In this document: positions 1 to 9,292 of the stretch, in pieces
Position numbering within the stretch: the first letter of the stretch is position 1
Layout of the letters: every line of letters begins with the position of its first letter
NCBI GenBank assembly: GCA_021793275.1
Contig: JAJYTC010000002.1
Location: 1-64,000, forward strand
Length of the DNA: 64,000 bases
DNA from: Deltaproteobacteria bacterium
Lineage (GTDB): Bacteria; Desulfobacterota; Syntrophobacteria; Syntrophobacterales; Syntrophobacteraceae
Reading direction: 5' to 3'
Notes under the pieces: model-generated
Database searches by the model: none
What the model saw: the letters and a program-made list of their open reading frames with translations, nothing else
Told to the model about the DNA's origin: nothing
Position numbers and translations under genes: made by a program

Positions 1-754
1 CACACCGGCCTCGATCGGGCAGACTTTCGAATTTCACGTTTGGACCTCGTTAATCCGTAGTTTGCCCTTTCTTATTATTATATTGATATTAGTCATTATT
101 ATTCGACAACTCAACTCGCTCCCCGGATAGATTTCATTGCTTGGATTGATTGTAAATTGGGAAGAAAACAGGCGGCGGGGGGTATAACGGCCTTACCCGG
201 AATAATGCTCCAACTTCAGCGCCAAGCATCCCAACGGCATTCGCAGGTCTTTGCCAGAAAAAACTGCGATCGTACGGCTGAGGCGCAAAAAGCATAGGAT
301 CACCAGTTGAAATATGCAAGTTATACATCTATGGAGTATGCGTCCATGGGACCGGCTTATGCGTTTTCAGGGTGAACCTTCATGCCCGGAGTCCGCAGCT
401 CGCAACCCGCCTGCGCGAGTTGAGGTTGTGCGGGAGAGAAACTTTTTACATCTCTCCTGAAATTTGACCATATTTGACCATAGAGGATAGAATCCTTTAC
501 TTTTCTACGTCCGTCGCAAATGATGCTTTCATTTTCTCGATGACCTTGGCCGGGTCTCCTGCCTCGTAGGTCCTGCAGATTTTAAAGTGGTTGGCCGGTT
601 GGAAGAACCGTGTTTTCAGATGATCTGATTCTCATGCCAAACCTCCGAATCGCGGTGCTGGAGCTTATTCAAGACTAAAAAATACTGAGCGGCCGGGGAA
701 GCAGCGAATTATAATATTTCGTCCAGAAAATCTCCGATTGAATCCCTGCAAACA

Positions 755-1130
755 TTAAAATCCGTCCAAGTCACTCCTGAAGAGGAACATAAATAAGACA
801 TCGAGCTATTGAAGAAGCTTCCAAAGGGGTTCGGTGATGTGCCGCTTTTCCGGCATGATTCGGCCTACAACAGCGACCTGAAGCAGGGGCAACCGCTCGG
901 GCCGAAAATCCTGTATCGATTTTGGAAAAAGGGCCTGCGCGAATTCGGGAATTGATGGCGTCGATCCATGTGGAGGGACACGTCATTCGGCAATGCGCTA
1001 GTACCGGGAACACATGTCAACCGAAGATGTGCTGAGGCTTTCCTTCCATACCGTTTGGAAAACCGGTCTACATTGCGTGAACATCAGCCAGAGTGAACTG
1101 CTCAGAGGGATACTCGATCCGGGGTGGAAC
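755..1130 (+). pseudogene. Decayed C-terminal fragment of a tyrosine recombinase/integrase
   Basis: Conceptual translation ...TPEEEHK*DIELLKKLPKGFGDVPLFRHDSAYNSDLKQGQPLGPKILYRFWKKGLREFG / (1-nt frameshift near 948) / IDGVDPCGGTRHSAMR*YREHMSTEDVLR aligns by eye with the intact integrase at 4897-6210 (LPDLPFFRHNAASAKRGG...LYRWWKQACKNLGVEEVDLYGGTKHSSATALADDFSPEEIIK). In-frame stops plus a frameshift. Confidence 0.75.
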
Positions 1131-1187
1131 ACATGCGGGGCACGCCAAGAGAAAGCCTCTAATGCAAGAGGACGATTTCACTTAACT

Positions 1188-1216
1188 TTTGATCGGGACG
1201 ACTGGATTTGAACCAG
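1188..1216. repeat. Partial attachment-site copy (tRNA-Pro 3' end), leftmost
   Basis: tttgatcgggacgactggatttgaaccag is identical to 44547ff. at the tRNA-Pro 3' end; diverges after ccag. Confidence 0.75.
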
Positions 1217-1295
1217 TCGTCCTTCCATTAAGCTATTGATTTTATTATATAGCACTGACCCCTGACCCCTACTTGACCCCCACACGCATTCACCC

Positions 1296-1895
1296 CTAAT
1301 ATCGTGAGTCTAAACTCGTCAGCGCACGATGATAAGCTGCTGCGACCTCGGCGACCTCGGACGATACGTTGCTGATGGACTTCAAGGCATCGACCAATTC
1401 CTCAATACCTACGGTGCGGCATCTACCTTGACTTTGCTCCGAGATATCAGATGAAGACCACGCGGCCGCCGCTTTAGTGAACAGGACATAGACCCCCCTA
1501 GCGTCCTGCTCCTTTAAAAAATCAACTTGGCGAACAAGCTGATTTTCCGAGAGGATAGCCCACACCTTCACTTCACAGTAGAAGGGAACATTGTCCACAA
1601 TGAATTTAAGGTCGAACAAACCCTGTTCTGGCTTTAGAATTACGGACACGTTATGAGGTAAATAGGTTAAGCTGAGCAATGTTTGAGCAAAATTTGGAGA
1701 CCGCTCGGCAAGGAGTTGAAGAAGGGCGTAGTGGATATTCTCGTCATCGTATACAAACTTTTCCCAGCCGTAAGGATGCTGCTCCGGTCCATAAATTCGA
1801 TTGTTCAAAAAGAGTTCGATTCCGGTCACAATCGTCCCACGTCCTTTCCGCTTTTCGAATAGATACTTTATTTTAATGCTGCCCATGCCCTCCAC
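1296..1895 (-). CDS. PD-(D/E)XK nuclease-like protein
   Basis: 199 aa; GLFDLKFIVDNVPFYCEVKVW resembles D-(x)n-ExK nuclease core followed by a predicted helix. Confidence 0.55.
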   Translation of the reverse strand: MEGMGSIKIKYLFEKRKGRGTIVTGIELFLNNRIYGPEQHPYGWEKFVYDDENIHYALLQLLAERSPNFAQTLLSLTYLPHNVSVILKPEQGLFDLKFIVDNVPFYCEVKVWAILSENQLVRQVDFLKEQDARGVYVLFTKAAAAWSSSDISEQSQGRCRTVGIEELVDALKSISNVSSEVAEVAAAYHRALTSLDSRY

Positions 1896-2086
1896 TTATT
1901 GCAGGTTCCCTGAGCCTGTCGGTCCTGACCTTTCCATGTTCCGCCCTGAAGCAGACATTTACCCTTGGCGCTGGGAGAGTCCACGGTTGAGTGTAGACCA
2001 AAAGTATCAACCTTGCGGCTTCCCCCCCAGTAATCGCAAACCGCGCAATTTTTAAAATTCTTTGGATAGCTTTGAGTCATTGGCAT
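1868..2086 (-). CDS. Small Cys-containing hypothetical protein
   Basis: 72 aa, CAVCDYWGGSR...KGKCLL...GTCNKW; overlaps start of the nuclease ORF. Confidence 0.5.
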   Translation of the reverse strand: MPMTQSYPKNFKNCAVCDYWGGSRKVDTFGLHSTVDSPSAKGKCLLQGGTWKGQDRQAQGTCNKWRAWAALK

Positions 2087-2166
2087 CTCCTTTCGGGTGA
2101 TTCCTTCCGCTAGAGCTTATGGCCCTAACTGTTGTGATTGTATTTTATTAATTAAATAACAAAAAT

Positions 2167-2400
2167 GTGACCGAGAGCGAAGCTATCGCTCCACTTGTCA
2201 AGTTCCTCGAAGCTGAACAGATAACACGGTATATAATCGCCCATTCAGTATATCATCGGATGGGGATTTGCACTAGCCATATCAGCAACATTTTTAATGG
2301 CTCAGAAGGATAATTTAAAAAGGGATGGTCAGGTCAGGTGCGAAGAGCAGCAGATATGCTCTGCCGCTCTCAGGCCGAGTTGCGGCCTCAATGGCGTGGT
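2167..2400 (+). pseudogene. Candidate decayed HTH (Cro/CI-like) regulator
   Basis: GTG-initiated VTESEAIAPLVKFLEAEQITRYIIAHSVYHRMGICTSHISNIFNGSEG* then, same frame, FKKGWSGQVRRAADMLCRSQAELRPQW; HTH-like pattern interrupted by TAA at 2311-2313. Confidence 0.35.
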
Positions 2401-2436
2401 ATTGGCCCTTGGGGCCGACACCACATCCCGGTGAAG

Positions 2437-2817
2437 TTACACCGCTATGCCTTTATTTTGGTGCCTGAGCTTCCGAAGAAGCCGCTTATTGTAGTAAACC
2501 AGACTCCATGAGTCTGGACGGTCTAGCGACATGTGGCCTTGTACGTACCGTGCAACCGCTTCTCTTTCTCGAATCAATTCGACCGACGATATTCCGTGAT
2601 TCCACCGGTCCTGCCAGTGCGTCCCGGCGCATTCTATGACCTCGTTACCATCAGCGGCCACGGGGATCATCAACAGATGGCAATGTGTCTGAGTGTTGGT
2701 GCTATGGATTACGCCCATCACCCCAACCCGGATTCTATCTATCTTGTAGATTGACCTAATCCATTCCACGACTTCCCGTTCTGCATACTCGTGGTTGTGC
2801 TTACCCCTGAATGTCAA
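2437..2817 (-). CDS. HUH endonuclease / rolling-circle Rep-like protein (start uncertain)
   Basis: Motif I-like (DLFA)TLTFRG, HUH-like THCHLLMIP, Tyr-motif-like REREAVARYVQGHM; first codon TTG, frame open upstream to a TAG at 2833-2835. Confidence 0.5.
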   Translation of the reverse strand: MTFRGKHNHEYAEREVVEWIRSIYKIDRIRVGVMGVIHSTNTQTHCHLLMIPVAADGNEVIECAGTHWQDRWNHGISSVELIREREAVARYVQGHMSLDRPDSWSLVYYNKRLLRKLRHQNKGIAV

Positions 2818-3147
2818 CGTCGCAAATAAGTCCTAATCCCAGTCAGTTAAAAAGTTTATCTCTCTGTATGTCATATTTTATCTCCTATACCTTCCATGAA
2901 GGTCAAATCATTAAATATATAAACACGATATCATATCATATCTTATAATTCATTATCATCATCTTTTTATTGATATATTTCTGACCAGACATCGTATTAT
3001 TGTAACTATTTAGATAACGTGGCAGGTGCGGTGGACACACGTCTAAGAGTGACCTGCGACACCCTCGCGTATGCGTCCTATGTGATATGGCAGCCTTTAT
3101 GAGGCTATATGGTTCTATCACTCTATTTTATACCTTTCGTATACATC

Positions 3148-3333
3148 CTACTCGAAGTTGGGGTCAGCATTAGGATTATATCGGAATGAAAGCGTAGAGC
3201 GAAAGTTACAGTATTGGCACTCTGCCAGGTAATATAAAGTCTTATTATTATTGTTGTCATCTTCAACACTTGATATCGACAACTTATTGCCACATATTTT
3301 ACACTCTCGCCACCCGATCAGTCGGTCTTTCAT
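3148..3333 (-). CDS. Small zinc-ribbon-like protein
   Basis: 61 aa, CKIC...CQYC. Confidence 0.45.
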   Translation of the reverse strand: MKDRLIGWRECKICGNKLSISSVEDDNNNNKTLYYLAECQYCNFRSTLSFRYNPNADPNFE

Positions 3334-3651
3334 TTTATCTCCTTTCCGTCTATGCCTCGCACAGATGTGCGATTGCGTTTTCTACATGTGCTGGCATGGC
3401 GTCCACGCCGCACATCTATCTAGACAGTTTACCTTCAGACGCAATAATATCATGCTCTGACTCCAGCAGGCGTTTCATCCGCCATATGGTAAGTCCTGCC
3501 TGTTTTCTACGTTCGTTTAAGTAGTGCTCACTGATATTATCAGCTACCATTAATTCCCCCTTATTGGTTGTTTTTCTAATCATCATCATCTATCTAATAT
3601 ATTAATTACAAGTGAACATCTTTTCGCTGACCTAAATTAGGAGGAAATGGA

Positions 3652-3861
3652 ATGGAACAGAAAAAAAGATTGCGACCGATAAGCAGCGATTCTCAACGGA
3701 AGATTCCCAATGTAAACAGGATTGAAATCGAGAAAACAATGAGCCAACTGATTGCACAAGTGGTGTCCCTATGGACCAAGAACTCAGGATTGCAGTTCGA
3801 TGAGCGCCGGGAATTGACGGTTAAAATCTGCCGTCTACTCCTTGGTATGCTTACCGGCTGA
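3652..3861 (+). CDS. Hypothetical small protein
   Basis: 69 aa ORF preceded by aggagg at 3640s. Confidence 0.5.
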   Translation: MEQKKRLRPISSDSQRKIPNVNRIEIEKTMSQLIAQVVSLWTKNSGLQFDERRELTVKICRLLLGMLTG

Positions 3862-4104
3862 TCAGCCGGGGACGGCTCGGCGAAAACAATACCGCTCGAC
3901 GATATCGAGATTAGTTCGGCCCCACCTGCCCCGGCGCGAGGATTTGGCGATTTATTCATGCGCATTATGGTAGTTTTGCCTTTAGTATTCATATGTTATA
4001 TATCAAACAATGTATTTTTCTTCAGAATTAGACAATAATCTTCTTGACAAACAGCGATTCTGACTGTAGAAAGAAGTCAAGAATGCGAACTGGAGGCAAG
4101 AGAA

Positions 4105-4782
4105 ATGGAAAAGACCAAGGCATATGGCTACATCAGGGTCAGCGGCAAGTCCCAATTGGCCGGGAATGGGTTTGACCGTCAAGAGGACACAATCAATGCC
4201 TATGCTGAGAAGGCAAGATATGAGGTCGTAAAAATATTTAAGGAAGAGGCGGTTTCAGGTACTAAGGGCGAGGCCGACCGTCCGGCCTTTCAGGAAATGA
4301 TGACGGAAATCCTGCGGAATGGGGTCAGGACCGTAATCATCGAGGGGCTGGACAGGTTGGCGAGGGAATACAGAATTCAGGAAACATTGCTCATTTACAT
4401 GGCATCGAAAGGGGTCACCCTGCTATCGGCGCGAACGGAGGAAGATGTCACCGAAGCTATTCAGTCTGACCCCATGCGCAAAGCTCTTGTCCAAATCCAA
4501 GGTATTTTCGCCGAACTGGAAAAGAATCTTCTCGTGAAAAAATTGCGAAGGGCGCGAGAACAGGTCCGCAGCGAGAGGGGCAAGTGTGAGGGGCGCAAAG
4601 GCTACGCTGAATCTGAGCAGCATCAACAGCTTCTAAAAAGGATCAAGGAGCTACGCCGCAAGAAACCCAAACAGAAAAGGATGACCCACCAGCAGGTAGC
4701 GGACCAGCTCAACGAAGAAGGATTTGAAACGGCATCGGGGAAGCCATTTTCTGCAATGATCGTGGCCAATTTACTTCGATAA
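4105..4782 (+). CDS. Serine recombinase (resolvase/invertase family)
   Basis: YGYIRVSGKSQLAGNGFDRQ, FKEEAVSGTKGEADRPAFQEMM, VIIEGLDRLAR: resolvase N-terminal signature. Confidence 0.9.
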   Translation: MEKTKAYGYIRVSGKSQLAGNGFDRQEDTINAYAEKARYEVVKIFKEEAVSGTKGEADRPAFQEMMTEILRNGVRTVIIEGLDRLAREYRIQETLLIYMASKGVTLLSARTEEDVTEAIQSDPMRKALVQIQGIFAELEKNLLVKKLRRAREQVRSERGKCEGRKGYAESEQHQQLLKRIKELRRKKPKQKRMTHQQVADQLNEEGFETASGKPFSAMIVANLLR

Positions 4783-4896
4783 TGGGAAAAAATGGCTCGA
4801 AGTTAAAAAAATTGCAGCCTCAAACCGATTTTGACCGTTTCGTAAAATATACATGCCTTGTGGAAGCGATAACCGTTAACTCTCCACAAGGAGTGA

Positions 4897-6210
4897 TTGA
4901 AGATGCAAAGTTTGAGCCAGCGCCAACCTTTTAATTTGCCTCCTCAGCAACGCAGGGGAAAGGAAAGATGTATGCTTGGTCGTATCAAAACGGATCAGAA
5001 ATGCCCATTGTGTGGTAGCATGTTTCGAGACAACCACGTGGACGGCCTCACATGCCCGAACCATCCCCATCAATATGCAAGTCGTTTTAAATTGAAATTC
5101 AAGAAGGACGGAGATGAAATATGCAGGAGATATAGGTCATACGCGGATGCAACGAATGATCTTACCGGATTCCGATTCAAGGTCAATGAGAACACCTTCG
5201 ACGTTCGAGACTACCAGACATCTAACCCGCTTTCATTTTCACATCTGGCTGACAAGTACCTTGAGAAGAACCCGAACAAGGTTGGCTATAAGCAACTGAA
5301 AAATATCAAGAATTTCTTGGACAGGGCTAGAGCCGAGTGGCATGATCGGAATATCAAGACCATCAAATATGCCGATATCGAGGATTTTCTCGACAAGCAA
5401 AAAAAATTTTGCGACAGGGGTAAGGCCTTCGAGGATCAAAGAAATATATCGGACAAGACCCGCCATGAAATCAATTCGTGTCTCCATTGTTTCTGGACAT
5501 GGCTTGTGAAGCGGGAAGAAATCAAGGCAAGCGAAATGCCCACCTTTCCGTCCGTGGCCTTCGAACTCGGATGGCGAAATATCGTTGACAAGGATACACA
5601 GGAAGCCATCCTCGATGAGGTATACAGAATCTCGTACCATATCAACCCCAAAATCTACATCGGGATAAGGTGGCTGGCGACCTACATAGCAATTCGACCA
5701 ACCGAATTGCTATCCATCAAGGAAAAAAACATCATCGTCGCCGGTGGCTACATAACGGTCAGAGACTCCAAGGCAATGAGAAGGGAAGGGAAACCAAAGC
5801 CGATTCCGATGACCGATGAGGATTTGGAAATGCTCAGGTCATCTTCGGTGCGGGGCCTCCCTGACCTGCCATTCTTCAGGCACAACGCAGCTTCGGCCAA
5901 ACGCGGTGGCGGCAGGAATGCAAAGGCAGGTGACGTGTTCGGGAAAAAATATCTTTACCGCTGGTGGAAGCAGGCATGCAAAAACTTGGGCGTAGAGGAA
6001 GTTGACCTGTACGGAGGGACAAAACACTCTTCGGCTACGGCCTTGGCGGACGATTTTTCACCCGAAGAAATCATCAAGGGAACGATGCACGATACCAATA
6101 AAGCTTTTTTGAGGTATTGCCAGACTCGACCTGAGCACGTCAAAAAGCTTTATGAGAGTACCAGAAAGAGAAAGGGCCAACCAGCCCAGAGTATGATCCC
6201 TGACCCCTGA
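4897..6210 (+). CDS. Divergent phage-type tyrosine recombinase with N-terminal zinc-finger region
   Basis: CPLCG...CPNH N-terminus; WLATYIAIRPTELLSI, YGGTKHSSATAL, GTMHDTNKAFLRYC; lies directly next to att copy 6274-6317. Confidence 0.85.
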   Translation: MKMQSLSQRQPFNLPPQQRRGKERCMLGRIKTDQKCPLCGSMFRDNHVDGLTCPNHPHQYASRFKLKFKKDGDEICRRYRSYADATNDLTGFRFKVNENTFDVRDYQTSNPLSFSHLADKYLEKNPNKVGYKQLKNIKNFLDRARAEWHDRNIKTIKYADIEDFLDKQKKFCDRGKAFEDQRNISDKTRHEINSCLHCFWTWLVKREEIKASEMPTFPSVAFELGWRNIVDKDTQEAILDEVYRISYHINPKIYIGIRWLATYIAIRPTELLSIKEKNIIVAGGYITVRDSKAMRREGKPKPIPMTDEDLEMLRSSSVRGLPDLPFFRHNAASAKRGGGRNAKAGDVFGKKYLYRWWKQACKNLGVEEVDLYGGTKHSSATALADDFSPEEIIKGTMHDTNKAFLRYCQTRPEHVKKLYESTRKRKGQPAQSMIPDP

Positions 6211-6273
6211 TTGACCCCCAAAACGAACTTACCTCTAACGACTTAACTTGCCGAATTCGTTCGGTAAGTTGAG

Positions 6274-6317
6274 TCGGGACGACTGGATTTGAACCAGCGA
6301 CTTCTGCGTCCCGAACG
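6274..6317. repeat. attL copy (44-bp duplication of tRNA-Pro 3' end)
   Basis: tcgggacgactggatttgaaccagcgacttctgcgtcccgaacg identical to 44550-44593. Confidence 0.9.
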
Positions 6318-6342
6318 TGAAAGAGGCTTGCAATCTATCGAT

Positions 6343-7449
6343 TTACTTGGATTTTTTGTTGCGATGCCCCGACGTGGTGACCAAGGCGGGTGACCAGGTC
6401 AAACCCGGTATTTTTGCGACCGCCTCGCGGTGCTGATCGGTTGATACATGCTGATATACGAGGAGCGTGGTGTCGGGTCTTGAATGGCCGAGGACCTCCG
6501 AGACGGCCTTCAGATTCGCGCCGTTTTTTAGCGCCAGCGTCGCCATGGCGTGGCGCAGATCGTAGAGCCGAAGACGGCGGGAGATCCCCGCCTTTTTTTT
6601 CGCCCTGTCCCATGCGCCTCTAAGACATACCACCGGCCTCAGCCGGTAGTGGACTACGGGCAGCTTTTCAAGGGCGGCGGCCGGCGCGCCTTCGAGCTGC
6701 GCCCGGTCCAGCTGCCTCCATGCGGTCAGGAGATCGCGCAGGTCCTGGTGGATCGGCACATACCTCACCGCAGGCCCTCCCTTGCGAGCCCCGACGATCC
6801 GGATTTCGTGAGATTCAAAATTTACGTCCTGCCAGCGGATTCCGTTACACTCCGCCCCGGGCCTCATCCCGCAGTGCCATCCGAGCAGGATAGCGCGGGC
6901 CAGGTGAGGGGGCGCATGCGCCAGGATCGCGGCGACCTCTTCGCTCGTCGGGGGCGCGGGCGCGATGGAATCCGCCATTGCGCCCTTGATCCGGAATTTC
7001 GACAACGGATTCTTCACGACGAGCGGCGGCTCCTGATCGTGCGCCCAGTTGAAAGCCGACCTCAGGACGTCGATTTCGCGGTCGATAGTCCGGAGCTTGA
7101 CGCCGCTCGCAACGCGCTCGCGCACATATTTGTTGAGGATCTCGTTGGTCAGCCGGTCGGTCGGAAGATGGCCGAGGGATGGTCCGAGGAGGCGGTCTAT
7201 CCGGTAGAAATCGGATGTGAATGTGCTCTTGCGCGTCGCGTGCTGCTGGTGGTAGTGGCTCAGGAGGTGGCCCACTGTAAGCGCCGAAGTGGCGTAGGGA
7301 CCGCGGCCGCGCTCCTCCCGGATCTCGTCGTCTTTGCGCCGGGCTTTCGACTCTGCGATGTCTCCGCGACCGAAGTACTCGCGTTTTTCCTTGCCGTCTG
7401 TGCGGTATTTGACGAACCATCGGCCGTCAGGTTTCTGATGGACGCTCAT
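6343..7449 (-). CDS. int: Prophage tyrosine integrase
   Basis: RAILLGWHCGMRPGAECNGIRWQDV, LRLYDLRHAMATLALKNGANLKAVSEVLGHSRPDTTLLVYQH; start placed at MSVHQKPDGRWFVKYR to avoid overlap with the RelE ORF. Confidence 0.92.
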   Translation of the reverse strand: MSVHQKPDGRWFVKYRTDGKEKREYFGRGDIAESKARRKDDEIREERGRGPYATSALTVGHLLSHYHQQHATRKSTFTSDFYRIDRLLGPSLGHLPTDRLTNEILNKYVRERVASGVKLRTIDREIDVLRSAFNWAHDQEPPLVVKNPLSKFRIKGAMADSIAPAPPTSEEVAAILAHAPPHLARAILLGWHCGMRPGAECNGIRWQDVNFESHEIRIVGARKGGPAVRYVPIHQDLRDLLTAWRQLDRAQLEGAPAAALEKLPVVHYRLRPVVCLRGAWDRAKKKAGISRRLRLYDLRHAMATLALKNGANLKAVSEVLGHSRPDTTLLVYQHVSTDQHREAVAKIPGLTWSPALVTTSGHRNKKSK

Positions 7450-7495
7450 GGGGTATCCTTTATGCACATCCTCGTAGCGTTTGACGGGCCAGCGC

Positions 7496-7759
7496 TCAAT
7501 GTTTATAGACATCTCCTCTTGGGCCGATGTCATGGATTCGCACCTCTCGCGATTCTTCGTAAACTTCATAAAGGATGCGCCAGCCGCCAACCTGATAGCG
7601 ATATGAGCGAGCCTCCCCCTTCAAGGCTCTGGCATTGGGATTTCGGAGGGGATTGGCCTTGAGCAATTCAATCGCCCTGTCAACGCCGTTTCGAAGCTTC
7701 GGCGCGAGCTTGTCGTAAGTCTTCCGGGCGCTTTTGCTGAGAAGAACCCGATAGCTCAT
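7496..7759 (-). CDS. RelE/ParE-family toxin
   Basis: MSYRVLLSKSARKTYDKL...ALKGEARSYRYQVGGWRILYEVYEESREVRIHDIGPRGDVYKH. Confidence 0.85.
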   Translation of the reverse strand: MSYRVLLSKSARKTYDKLAPKLRNGVDRAIELLKANPLRNPNARALKGEARSYRYQVGGWRILYEVYEESREVRIHDIGPRGDVYKH

Positions 7760-7956
7760 CTTCCCCTTATGTCCTCCCAGTCCGAGAATTCCCCCCTCTC
7801 AAATTCTTGTCTTCCTCGGGCCAGGGCCTTCAACTCTTCTTCTGTGGGCTCAACCTCGGGGACGCCAGAAACGAACCGGATATACTCCAGGACGCCCTCC
7901 AACGCGTCATCCGGCAGGCCGTCCAGAGCTTTGTCAACCTCTTCCCGGATATTCAT
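7756..7956 (-). CDS. Putative antitoxin
   Basis: MNIREEVDKALDGLPDDALEGVLEYIRF...; overlaps the toxin start by 4 bp. Confidence 0.65.
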   Translation of the reverse strand: MNIREEVDKALDGLPDDALEGVLEYIRFVSGVPEVEPTEEELKALARGRQEFERGEFSDWEDIRGR

Positions 7957-8061
7957 TTTTATCCTCCTGGATAGCGTAATATCGTTCGGACTAATGTAAC
8001 ACCAGGACAGCCAGAGGGGCAAGGTGGAGGCCGAGACAGCCCTCAGGCCCCTGGCGCACCC

Positions 8062-8481
8062 TCACCGGTCCCTCCAAGCGGAGACGACCGCAACCGCTGC
8101 CACGATCAGGCAGCAGGCAAAGAGCAGAATAAACCACGCGGGAAATTGCATCAAACCGACCGTGAGAGCGATAGAGGTGGCCGTCGCGCTCGCGAGAAAG
8201 GATAGAGAAGCGATGCCGGCGAGCGAATGCAGGGCCCACTCCCTGAGATCGGGACGGATCTTTCCGATTCCTCTGAAGAGCCAATAGAGGAAGGCGAGGA
8301 CGGACGTCCAGGCGAGCATTCCCGCACGGGAGCGAAAGCCGCCTTCGGGGAGCTGTACGAGGGGAATCGCGCCAGCCAGGACGGACACGAGCATGACAGC
8401 GGCGGCAGGACGCTGACTTCTCTCGAGGCGGCCGCGAAGAGCTTTCCATTCCCATCCGGTGACACCTTCGGAATTTTGCAT
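8062..8481 (-). CDS. Small membrane protein
   Basis: 139 aa with several hydrophobic segments. Confidence 0.55.
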   Translation of the reverse strand: MQNSEGVTGWEWKALRGRLERSQRPAAAVMLVSVLAGAIPLVQLPEGGFRSRAGMLAWTSVLAFLYWLFRGIGKIRPDLREWALHSLAGIASLSFLASATATSIALTVGLMQFPAWFILLFACCLIVAAVAVVSAWRDR

Positions 8482-8498
8482 TTACCTCTCCCTTTCGG

Positions 8499-8720
8499 TC
8501 AAAATCTCGTAAAGCCGCGTAGTCCTGCGGGAGGCCCGGGCAGGAAGCGCCAGGCTATCGCGCCCATCTCCAACGCTAGTATGGCCATAAACAGAAGAAT
8601 GCCCAATCTGAACCACTCGCGGGCAACAAATCCCGAAATGTTGCTAGTGTCGAGCCAGTTTTTGAAGCGCGTAACCGGTTGCATCGATGCCCTCCTGTTG
8701 ATATTTGTGCCAACCATCAC
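8499..8720 (-). CDS. Small membrane protein
   Basis: 73 aa, one hydrophobic segment LGILLFMAILALEMGAIAW. Confidence 0.5.
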   Translation of the reverse strand: MMVGTNINRRASMQPVTRFKNWLDTSNISGFVAREWFRLGILLFMAILALEMGAIAWRFLPGPPAGLRGFTRF

Positions 8721-8739
8721 CGCCCGAAGCTCCCGAAAA

Positions 8740-9258
8740 TCAGGCTTCCCCTTCTGTACCAGTATTTTGCCTCGGAGGCCCCGCGCTTACCTTCTGCTCA
8801 AGATCCTCAATTCTCGCCTGGAGAGCCTTGGCGTTGAGCTCCGCGCGCTTCCGGTCCTCCTGTGCTTGGCTCTGATTCCTCACCGCTTGATGGAACGCGA
8901 GGATGTTTGATTGAAGGGCGCTTGCCATGACTGGGTCCCCACACAGCAGTACTTCCCTGGTTTTTTCCAGTAAATCCCAAATCTGAGGGTTGTCAATTTC
9001 AATCTGGCGCGGGGCGCCTCCCGCGTCCTCCGTTTGGCTTCTCGAGGCCAAAAACTGGTCGTACTCATATCCAAGGGCCGCGGCTATTTTACGCCGCTGT
9101 TCTTCTGTTCCCGCCCTTTTGCCGCTTAAGATTTCATTAATGATGACAGGAGATATACCGGTGGCGCGGGACAGTCTGGCCTGGGCGCCCCTTTTTTGGC
9201 TGCCGATCCACTCCGCCAGGACGGCTCTGAATCTCTCTGGAACGTCCTCTGCTCTCAC
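8740..9258 (-). CDS. CI-like phage repressor (HTH + coiled coil)
   Basis: RAQARLSRATGISPVIINEILSGKRAGTEEQRRKIAAALG HTH; divergent from the Cro-like ORF. Confidence 0.75.
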   Translation of the reverse strand: MRAEDVPERFRAVLAEWIGSQKRGAQARLSRATGISPVIINEILSGKRAGTEEQRRKIAAALGYEYDQFLASRSQTEDAGGAPRQIEIDNPQIWDLLEKTREVLLCGDPVMASALQSNILAFHQAVRNQSQAQEDRKRAELNAKALQARIEDLEQKVSAGPPRQNTGTEGEA

Positions 9259-9292
9259 GAGACAAAAATACACTATTGGTGAAGAAAATATA

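Noticed and set aside
3363-3417. 9-bp inverted repeat AGATGTGCG/CGCACATCT in the small element
   Set aside because: Long loop and no supporting context; could be chance.
6550-7662. 370-aa plus-strand ORF antisense to the integrase
   Set aside because: Shadow ORF in GC-rich DNA; the minus strand encodes a clear integrase and RelE toxin.
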